DNA of 34,191 nucleotides from Promethearchaeota archaeon (GTDB taxonomy: Archaea > Asgardarchaeota > Lokiarchaeia > Sigyniarchaeales > SOKP01): assembly GCA_016840545.1 (NCBI GenBank), contig JAEOSD010000009.1:1-34191 (forward strand), written 5' to 3'. The notes beneath the pieces are model-generated. The model searched no databases, had not been told where the DNA came from, and was given only the letters and a program-made list of their open reading frames with translations. A program made the position numbers and the translations under genes. Below are positions 26,059 through 32,737 of this stretch, in pieces. The stretch's first letter is position 1. The number at the start of each line of letters is the position of its first letter.

Positions 26059-27339
26059 CTAAAGGTTTTTCTTCTCGATAATTTTTTGTAATATTTGTTT
26101 AGCATAATCAATCCTAATTTTGTTATCTTTAACTAATTTTTTTGCTACTTGATCAATAAGATTCTCAGGCACTCCAGCTAATTTTGCAATATTACGAGAA
26201 TGAAGTGCCATATGACCTCTCTGAATGCCTTCCGCCGCTAAAGCTCTTAATGCTGCAACGTTTTGAGCTAGACCTACTGCAGCTGCAACTTGAGATAATT
26301 CTGCAGCTGATTTTACACCTAGAATTTTTAGATTTAATCGCGCCATTGGATGTAATTTTGTCATTCCGCCAATAATTCCTAAAGCAAGTGGAATCTTAAT
26401 TTCACCTATTAAATTTCCCTCTGCATCAACTTCAAAATTAGTCAATGGAGAATATTTACCTTTTAATGAAGCATAAGCATGAGCTCCAGATTCTATAGCT
26501 CGTGTATCATTCCCCGTTGCTAAAGTTAGAGCAGTTATTCCATTCATTATTCCTTTATTATGAGTTGTGGCACGATATGGATCAGCAAGGGCAAATTCAT
26601 ATGCATTAACTATACCTTTTACCACTTCTTCTCCACCTAATAAGGCTTTGTCAAATTTAGCTTTACATTTTGCCAGTCTATGAATAGCTAAATTTGATAC
26701 GATTCGTAGATAAACTTTACCCTCACATAACTCCTCGATATAAGGCGTAACAGACTCAGCCATAGTATTGACCACATTAGCACCCATAGCATCTAAAACA
26801 TTGACTAATAAATGAATTATTAACATAACACCTTTTCTTGTATTAATATCTCTGAGTTCAAAATCATATGCTCCTCCACCAAGTTTTACTAAGATTGGAT
26901 CTTGGTCATTAGCAATCTTCAATATATTCTTTTTATTCTCTAACAAAATTTTTTTAGCTTGTTCAACATCAGTAAGATTGGTTATTTGGATTTGAGATAT
27001 CATAATTGAATCTACTTTTTCTGAAAAAAATCCTCCATTTTTTCGAGCAATTCTTGCTGCGTTTGAAGCTGCTGCAACAACGGAGGGTTCCTCTATTACC
27101 ATAGGAATCAAATAATCCTTGTTATTAATTCTAAAATTACACGCAATCCCAATGGGTAATTGATAAGATCCAATAACGTTTTCAATTAAAGTATCAATTT
27201 GTGTCTCTTTGAAATATCCAAAATTTTTAAGTAATTTGACCTCTTCATCATCAAGATTAACAAGCTCAGAAAGAGATTTTTGCCGTTCTCCTAAGGATAG
27301 TTTATAAAAACCTGAGATATCAGAATGAAATTTACTCAT
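26059..27339 (-). CDS. mvaA: HMG-CoA reductase, class II
   Basis: This enzyme reduces HMG-CoA to mevalonate. The sequence is class II (bacterial-type, like Pseudomonas mevalonii) and not the class I found in most archaea and eukaryotes: IEEPSVVAAASNAARIARKNGGF (E83), NTMAESVTPY, ADPYRATTHNKGIMNG (K262), ATGNDTRAIESGAHAY (D278) and AAEGIQRGHMALHSRNIA (H376). All four catalytic residues are present. At 426 residues, without membrane helices, it is a soluble cytosolic enzyme. It is the most upstream minus-strand gene of the block, 81 nt before the UbiD-type gene, so it may be in the same transcript. It is divergent from ubiX, with a 176-nt AT-rich intergenic region holding a candidate TATA element. 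Class II enzymes usually prefer NADH, but that is not decided by sequence. Confidence 0.95.
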   Translation of the reverse strand: MSKFHSDISGFYKLSLGERQKSLSELVNLDDEEVKLLKNFGYFKETQIDTLIENVIGSYQLPIGIACNFRINNKDYLIPMVIEEPSVVAAASNAARIARKNGGFFSEKVDSIMISQIQITNLTDVEQAKKILLENKKNILKIANDQDPILVKLGGGAYDFELRDINTRKGVMLIIHLLVNVLDAMGANVVNTMAESVTPYIEELCEGKVYLRIVSNLAIHRLAKCKAKFDKALLGGEEVVKGIVNAYEFALADPYRATTHNKGIMNGITALTLATGNDTRAIESGAHAYASLKGKYSPLTNFEVDAEGNLIGEIKIPLALGIIGGMTKLHPMARLNLKILGVKSAAELSQVAAAVGLAQNVAALRALAAEGIQRGHMALHSRNIAKLAGVPENLIDQVAKKLVKDNKIRIDYAKQILQKIIEKKNL

Positions 27340-27365
27340 TTTATCACAACCAATTTTTTTGCTAA

Positions 27366-27388
27366 TTTAAATAATATATTATATTTAA
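27366..27388 (-). promoter_or_regulatory. Candidate TATA element / AT-rich dyad upstream of HMG-CoA reductase
   Basis: A near-palindromic AT stretch (TTAAATATAATATATTATTT on the minus strand) lies about 30-50 nt before the reductase ATG, in the region shared with divergent ubiX. It could be a TATA box or a regulator site. The composition makes chance occurrence easy. Confidence 0.35.
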
Positions 27389-27515
27389 TAGGTATAGAGT
27401 TTTTTAATGTGAATTTATTTTCTTTCTAATTGAAATATTTACATAAAATAATTATTATCCCTAAATACCTATTATTATTAAGAAAAAGTTAATGTAAAAA
27501 TTTTAGTGATTAGTA

Positions 27516-28067
27516 ATGATTCTTGTTGCAATTACAGGTGCTACAGGGGTTTTGATTGCTATTAAATTATTAAAGGTGCTAAAAGAAAAAAAAATTTCAA
27601 CAGAATTAATCATATCAAAAGCTGCAGAATTAGTATTAAATACTGAAACAGAACTAAGTATTTCAGATATTATTGATCTGGCTTCTAAAACCTATGATGT
27701 TAATAATTTAGAAGCTCCTCCTGCAAGTGGTTCCCATAAACTTGATGCTATGATTATTGTACCTTGTACAATGAAAACATTAGCAGCCATTGCTCATGGT
27801 TACGCTAATAACTTAATTACCAGAGCTGCTGATGTCAATATTAAAGAAAAGAGAAAATTAATTTTAATAGTAAGAGAAAGCCCTTTAAGCGCGATTCATC
27901 TTGAAAATATGCTCAAACTCGCCAAATTAGGAGTAGTAATAGCCCCTCCACTTCCCTCTTACTATATCAAACCAATATCTGTTGACGAACTTATCGATTA
28001 TACAGTAGGGCGGATTCTTGATCAAATTGGTATAGAAAGTGATATAAAGAGGTGGGGAGTTGAATAA
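27516..28067 (+). CDS. ubiX: UbiX-family flavin prenyltransferase
   Basis: UbiX attaches a dimethylallyl group to reduced FMN to make prenylated FMN, the cofactor required by UbiD-family decarboxylases. The 183-residue protein shows the N-terminal flavin-binding AITGATGVLIAIKLL, the conserved IVPCTMKTLAAIAHGYANNLITRAADV region (about 81-108), KEKRKLILIVRESPLSAIHLENM and the C-terminal PSYY/DYTVGR region. It is normal length. It is divergent from the reductase-UbiD-AcnX operon, so cofactor and apoenzyme genes sit together. The donor for prenyl-FMN is DMAP or DMAPP, itself a product of this pathway, which implies a self-sustaining loop. It overlaps the next gene by 8 nt. Confidence 0.94.
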   Translation: MILVAITGATGVLIAIKLLKVLKEKKISTELIISKAAELVLNTETELSISDIIDLASKTYDVNNLEAPPASGSHKLDAMIIVPCTMKTLAAIAHGYANNLITRAADVNIKEKRKLILIVRESPLSAIHLENMLKLAKLGVVIAPPLPSYYIKPISVDELIDYTVGRILDQIGIESDIKRWGVE

Positions 28068-28392
28068 ATGGAAAGTCGATTTAAATTCTTTTGAAATGGG
28101 AGATGACTTAGTTCTCATGCTGACGGGAGGAAATAAACCTCATGTCGGAGCTGTTGCACTAGCAATTCCTTATAAACAAACTTCAAGTGCAAGCTTGCTT
28201 AGTGTTTATGGTCATAAAGATGGTGAAATCGCTAAACCATTAGCAGAAAAGGTTTCAAAGGAAATTAAGAAAACAGTGATTGTTATTGTAGGAATTCATC
28301 TCGATAATGCTACAAACGAAGATATTCAGAAATTTATAGATAATTCAAATAATGAAGTTGAAAAATTTTTAAATGATTATATCGAAGAATAG
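28060..28392 (+). CDS. LpdD-like protein, possible prenyl-FMN/UbiD accessory factor
   Basis: This 110-residue protein has an N-terminal MLTGGNKPHVGAVALAIPY and an alpha/beta remainder with VYGHKDGEIAKPLAEKV. From memory, this resembles the LpdD-type proteins encoded with UbiX/UbiD-type decarboxylase genes in lactobacilli, described as prenylated-flavin chaperone-like; no alignment could be run. It starts with TTG, 8 nt inside the ubiX 3' end, preceded by GAGGTGGGGAG; an ATG at 28068 in another frame gives only eight codons. Tight overlap implies co-translation with UbiX. A role in maturing or delivering prenyl-FMN to the decarboxylase is inferred from context. Confidence 0.7.
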   Translation: MNKWKVDLNSFEMGDDLVLMLTGGNKPHVGAVALAIPYKQTSSASLLSVYGHKDGEIAKPLAEKVSKEIKKTVIVIVGIHLDNATNEDIQKFIDNSNNEVEKFLNDYIEE

Positions 28393-28414
28393 AAGAAAAT
28401 GGTATTGATTTGAT

Positions 28415-30088
28415 TCACTCAAGAGGAATGGGTATATCTTGGATTTGATTACCTCTCTTTATTAAATGGTCTTCAGGTATAGTTATATACACAGGAATCC
28501 AATTTAATAATCCTTTTGCATTAATATTTTGCTCGTTTTTATTCTCAAATCTCCTTATTTCATATTCTAAAGAATCACCTTTCCTTGCATTATTAGCTAC
28601 TCTTACCAGACCTTCACACAAATATTTTAGATCATCATTTGAACGAAAAATTGGATCACTATCTAACTTCGCAAAGAGAGGGAAAAATCTTTTATGATAG
28701 CCAGAATGTCCTTTAGGACAGTGATCTAAACCCTCTATATTTGGGATAAGGCACCCCTCATCACAGAAATGAAGTGTAAAACCTCTATTATTATTTTGCT
28801 CATGCTCAACTATTTGACCTAATGATATGTTTGTTTTAGCACTACCATTTTTTATTGATTCATATTCTTGAACGCTTACTCTCGTTTTTATGTTGATAAA
28901 ATCATTAATATGGGGGCTTTTTTGAGTAATTTCATTAAACTCATTTTGGACTTTTAAAAGCCCGGAAATACAGGTAGCTCCTGAGCCATAAGAACCAAAG
29001 TATATTGTATCATAAGCACGAGCATAATTCTCAAGAAGATATATAATTTGAGCCCATAATGAAGCATTGTACATATTACCAAAGTGCATTGGTACATTTA
29101 GTTGAGGAAGTACTCTTTCTTTTACATTAGTATTCACCCAATATGAGAGTTTCTCTAAAATCGAAGAAGAATACCCCTTCTCTTTTAGTTTTAAATAAAT
29201 ATATTCTGGTAATACGGCTACATCATGTAAAAAATGATCAAGTTTCTTAATTATGGAAGTTTTAATCTTATTTTTCTCAAATTTAGGTAGTTCATGTAGA
29301 TGTTTTATCCAACGCTTTAGTATTATTTCTTGCATGCATTTTAAAGGTAATTTAGAATAGGGAGCATGAAATGTATAAAAATCCGCTTGAAAATCACCAA
29401 TACTTTTGATTAAATCATCGTAAGCACCAAGTTGGAATTTTAGATATGTATCTTGGGAATATCTACCAAAAGCTCTAGCATTTTTATCATTATGAGGTCT
29501 GAAAAAATCATTAACATTTCCTGAAACCTTACCGAAACTCTTACTAAATTTTGCTATTCGAGGGTTTTTCGAGATAACAAGCCCAATAGCGCCTGACCCT
29601 TGAGTTGGTTCGCCTGAAGAACCAAGGTGATACGAAGAAATGTCTGTGCTAATAATGAGAGCCTTGTTTATAATCTCCTTTTCAATTAAAGCGATTGCAT
29701 TAAGAATTGTTAGCGTTCCGCCAGCGCAAGCATTATATACATCCTGTGTTAATGAATTGGGTGATATCTCTAGCATTTCAGCAAATATATTAGAGATGCT
29801 CTTAGCTGCATACACTTCAGTTTCAGTTCCTACAAATAAAGCATCTATACTCTTAGGGTGTATGCCTCCCCTTTGTAAGGCATTATATCCTGCTTTTAAT
29901 CCAAGAGAAATAACGTCTTCATCGATCTCAGCGACCCTCATTTCTTTACATAATAATCCTTTAGAATATTTTGCTGGATCTACTTTCCTTTCTAATGCAA
30001 GTTCGTGCAGATCGAGGTATGACCTAGGTGCGTAAAAAGCACACGAATCTATGCCAATTTCAGTAAAAAGATAATCGTTTGAAATCAT
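28415..30088 (-). CDS. mvaS: HMG-CoA synthase, MvaS type, with internal insertion and Cys/His-rich C-terminal extension
   Basis: This enzyme condenses acetyl-CoA and acetoacetyl-CoA into HMG-CoA. Catalytic residues are intact: Glu89 in FVGTETEVYAAKS, Cys121 in VYNACAGGT and His241 in TFHAPYSKL. The SSGEPTQGSGAIGLVI, DVYDF-like NVNDFFRP and FGSYGSGA stretches also match bacterial MvaS. It is therefore closer to the bacterial/eukaryotic type than to the common archaeal synthase encoded with a thiolase and a DUF35 protein. At 557 residues it is much longer than bacterial MvaS (near 390). A Lys/Leu-rich helical insert occupies about 255-332, and the last 120 residues or so carry a CX3C-X10-CX3H cluster (about 442-460) that could bind zinc. 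It converges on the LpdD-like gene (22-nt gap). The ATG start is reasonable. Confidence 0.93.
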   Translation of the reverse strand: MISNDYLFTEIGIDSCAFYAPRSYLDLHELALERKVDPAKYSKGLLCKEMRVAEIDEDVISLGLKAGYNALQRGGIHPKSIDALFVGTETEVYAAKSISNIFAEMLEISPNSLTQDVYNACAGGTLTILNAIALIEKEIINKALIISTDISSYHLGSSGEPTQGSGAIGLVISKNPRIAKFSKSFGKVSGNVNDFFRPHNDKNARAFGRYSQDTYLKFQLGAYDDLIKSIGDFQADFYTFHAPYSKLPLKCMQEIILKRWIKHLHELPKFEKNKIKTSIIKKLDHFLHDVAVLPEYIYLKLKEKGYSSSILEKLSYWVNTNVKERVLPQLNVPMHFGNMYNASLWAQIIYLLENYARAYDTIYFGSYGSGATCISGLLKVQNEFNEITQKSPHINDFINIKTRVSVQEYESIKNGSAKTNISLGQIVEHEQNNNRGFTLHFCDEGCLIPNIEGLDHCPKGHSGYHKRFFPLFAKLDSDPIFRSNDDLKYLCEGLVRVANNARKGDSLEYEIRRFENKNEQNINAKGLLNWIPVYITIPEDHLIKRGNQIQDIPIPLE

Positions 30089-30571
30089 GATAGTAATCTA
30101 AGGTAATATTTATTTATTCAAAAACTTATCTATTTAAAAAATTTTATTGTAAAACCATATTCAAGATTAACAATATGAATGATAATTTATTTTCTATTCA
30201 ATTAAATTTTCTTAATTTAGAAATAGTCCTTGTTGGCTATCTCTTTTTTTATTTTACTTCTACGAAATTAAATTTTTTTTCTTAAAAAATCTTTTAATAA
30301 AATAGTTATTTGATTAAAAAAGAATAGGAAAGGAATGTTTTAAACTTTGTGTCTGTTAAACCTAAGTTTCGATATGGTTAACATTATGAACGATTCATAG
30401 TCTTAGAAATATTATTTACTTCAATATTTAAATGAAAAAAATATAGAATATAGATCACCATGAAAAAGAGAATAATTTACATCAATTTTTTAACCAAGTC
30501 TTTATTAAAATTAGTAATATTAAAGTTGATTACAAATTGAAGAATTAAAAAAATATTAAGAGTATTAAAAA
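30089..30571. other. 483-nt intergenic region between divergent HMG-CoA synthase and geranylgeranyl reductase genes
   Basis: This is the longest gene-free stretch in the window and is very AT-rich, with several T6-T8 runs. It must contain two divergent promoters; several TATA-like stretches occur but none stands out. Two short ATG frames (30175-30285, 36 aa; 30460-30540, 26 aa) are hydrophobic or basic and probably chance. No tRNA, hairpin-rich RNA or repeat was recognised. Confidence 0.5.
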
Positions 30572-31690
30572 ATGAATTCGGCTTCCAATGATTTTGACAT
30601 TTTGGTAATAGGTGCTGGTCCAGGCGGCTCAGTTGCCGCTAAGGTTGCGAGAGAAAATGGATATTCAACATGTATAATAGAGAAAGAGCATCTTGGTGAA
30701 AACGGACGGTATAAAGCATGTGGTGGAGCTCTAGCATGGGAGCTTGTAGAGGAGATAGATTATCCAGAAGATAAAATAGAACGTATTATTGAATCCTTAG
30801 AGTTACACCACACTGATGGAGATGATTATTCAAAAAAGGGAAAAGGTGCAGTCATTTGGCGTGGTATTTTTGATAAATTTTTAACAGATATGGCAGTAGA
30901 TGCTGGTGTTATCTTAAGAGATCGAGAAATGTTAACTAACATTGAAAAGAAAGGCGAAAAGTACTGTATTACGACAAATGAAGGAAAATATTGGTCGAAG
31001 TATGTTATTGCTGCTGATGGGGTTACCTCCAAAACATTAAAAATATTGGGATGGCCTTATTTTAAACAGGAAGATATTATTTTGACCATTACCAAAGAAA
31101 TGAAATCAAATAATTCTAAAATCAATAAAGAATTGGGTAAGGATACAGTTCATTTATTTTTTGGGATTAAAGATCTAATTTCTGTAGGGTATGCCTGGTT
31201 ATTTCCAAAAATGGAAACAATAACAGTCGGTTGGGGAAACCAAATTAATTTAGTAAAAAACTCAAGGAAAGAATTTAAAAAATTTGAAAATCTTCAATTT
31301 GTAAAGGGTGCTCTCGAAGATTCAAAATTAGAAATCTTTAAACCACATCTTATTCCAGTAGGAATAAGGCCAAAATTATATGAGGATAATGTTTTTGCTA
31401 TCGGGGATGCAGGGGGTATTGTTGATCCAATTAGCGGAAAAGGAATCCCTTACGCTATGATGTCTGGTAAATTTGCAATTGATTCAATTATTAAATGTGA
31501 GAAAAGAGATAAATTAAACAAATTGGGATTAGAATATGAAAGAATTCTAGACCGCAATTTTTTGAAAGTCCTCAAAGCTAAACGAGTTGCTAGGGATAAA
31601 ATCTTTCAGAATGATGAGAATCTAAAAAAATTCCTTTCTTTATGGGAAAAACACAGAAGTTCTGAAATAATTATGAAGAACTTATTATAA
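30572..31690 (+). CDS. Geranylgeranyl reductase family FAD-dependent enzyme (archaeal lipid saturation)
   Basis: This flavoprotein family hydrogenates geranylgeranyl chains of archaeal ether lipids or their precursors. The dinucleotide-binding motif is VIGAGPGGSVAAK (about 12-24), followed by the family Cys-Gly-Gly site KACGGAL (C50) and the distal FAD motif AIGDAGGIVDPISGKGIPYAM (about 275-295). At 372 residues it is slightly shorter than the usual 390-410. The start ATG is supported by the Rossmann motif beginning 8 residues in. It is co-directional with the cis-prenyltransferase (166-nt gap). Whether it acts on membrane lipids, free diphosphates or a quinone side chain is not decided by sequence. 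Context favours isoprenoid chain processing. Confidence 0.92.
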   Translation: MNSASNDFDILVIGAGPGGSVAAKVARENGYSTCIIEKEHLGENGRYKACGGALAWELVEEIDYPEDKIERIIESLELHHTDGDDYSKKGKGAVIWRGIFDKFLTDMAVDAGVILRDREMLTNIEKKGEKYCITTNEGKYWSKYVIAADGVTSKTLKILGWPYFKQEDIILTITKEMKSNNSKINKELGKDTVHLFFGIKDLISVGYAWLFPKMETITVGWGNQINLVKNSRKEFKKFENLQFVKGALEDSKLEIFKPHLIPVGIRPKLYEDNVFAIGDAGGIVDPISGKGIPYAMMSGKFAIDSIIKCEKRDKLNKLGLEYERILDRNFLKVLKAKRVARDKIFQNDENLKKFLSLWEKHRSSEIIMKNLL

Positions 31691-31856
31691 ATTTTCATTT
31701 TTATGGAAAAAAAGCTGTTTTCTTATCCTCTTAGATCCTACGATATCAAATAAAATAACAATTTTTCTTCAATTATTTTTAAATTTATAAAATCTTATTA
31801 TTTAATATATCTTCAATAAGATTATTAGTAGTAATTTCTTAAATTAGGTTAAAATT

Positions 31857-32582
31857 TTGGAAGAGCTCAAAAATATCCAAAAAGAAAAGTTACCGAACCA
31901 TATCGGCTTGATTCTTGATGGAAACAGACGTTGGGCAAGAAAAAGAAATCTTGATCCTAATTTAGGTCATTTAGAAGGATATCGAAACTTAAGGGATCGA
32001 TTATTCGATTTTTATGACGCAGGCATAAGATATGTGACTGTGTACGCTTTATCACTTGAAAATGCCAGAAAAAGAAGCCCCGATGAATTGAAATATATCT
32101 ATAAAATAATTTTTGCTGCTGTTGATTCTGTAAAAAAAGAATCAATAATAAGAGACGAGAAAATTAAAATTAATTTTATAGGAAGATTGCACTTACTTCC
32201 AGAAGATGTTAGAAAAAAGCTTAAAGAGTTAACAGATTTTACTCAAAATTCTGACCAAGCATTCTTAAATGTCTGTATTATGTATGATGGTCAAGAAGAA
32301 ATTGTAGATGCCATTAAAAGGTTGATGAAAGACGGAATTGAACCAGAAAAAATTAATCGTGAATTAGTTAAAAATTATCTACATACAAAGGATTTTCCTG
32401 AGCTAGACTATATTATAAGAACTGGTATGGAGGATGGAGCAAGAATTTCAGGATTTCTGCTCTGGGACGCCTCATATGCAGAATTCAAGTTTAGGGATGA
32501 TTATTGGCCAGATTATACAAAAGAAATGATGATCGAAGATTTATGGGAGTATGTCAATAGAAACAGGCGCAAAGGAGAATGA
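31857..32582 (+). CDS. uppS: Cis-prenyltransferase (undecaprenyl/dolichyl-type diphosphate synthase)
   Basis: This enzyme extends an allylic diphosphate with cis-isoprene units to make the lipid carrier used for glycan assembly. Signatures: NHIGLILDGNRRWARKR (catalytic Asp21), GHLEGYRNLRD, the YALSLENARKRSPDEL region, and the C-terminal IIRTGMEDGARISGFLLWDASYAEF. The last segment is usually RTSGE/RTGGE followed by RISNF/RISGF; here it carries an extra residue and a MEDGA variant. At 241 residues it is normal length. The start is TTG, with AGGTT 7 nt upstream; the next in-frame ATG lies well after the catalytic Asp, so TTG is required. Product chain length cannot be predicted here. It probably supplies archaeal dolichyl-phosphate-type carriers. 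Confidence 0.94.
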   Translation: MEELKNIQKEKLPNHIGLILDGNRRWARKRNLDPNLGHLEGYRNLRDRLFDFYDAGIRYVTVYALSLENARKRSPDELKYIYKIIFAAVDSVKKESIIRDEKIKINFIGRLHLLPEDVRKKLKELTDFTQNSDQAFLNVCIMYDGQEEIVDAIKRLMKDGIEPEKINRELVKNYLHTKDFPELDYIIRTGMEDGARISGFLLWDASYAEFKFRDDYWPDYTKEMMIEDLWEYVNRNRRKGE

Positions 32583-32737
32583 AATGAAATTCTGTAAACT
32601 AAAAGTTTAAAATTAATTACTTTTATGTTGATGTTATAAAGGTATTATACCAGTTTTTCAGAAAGTTACTTAAACAAAATTATTATCTTATATGCTTAAT
32701 TTTAAAATATAACTGAATAAAAGACACAAACGATAAA

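Noticed and set aside
29640-30035. 131-aa plus-strand ORF over HMG-CoA synthase
   Set aside because: Antisense to the catalytic core of the synthase, with no independent start signal.
30175-30285. 36-codon ATG ORF in the long intergenic region
   Set aside because: Composition is what random AT-rich DNA gives (Phe, Leu, Asn, Tyr), there is no ribosome site, and nothing resembles it elsewhere in the window.
30460-30540. 26-codon basic/hydrophobic ORF upstream of geranylgeranyl reductase
   Set aside because: Too short to judge and without a Shine-Dalgarno site; probably chance, although a leader peptide cannot be ruled out.
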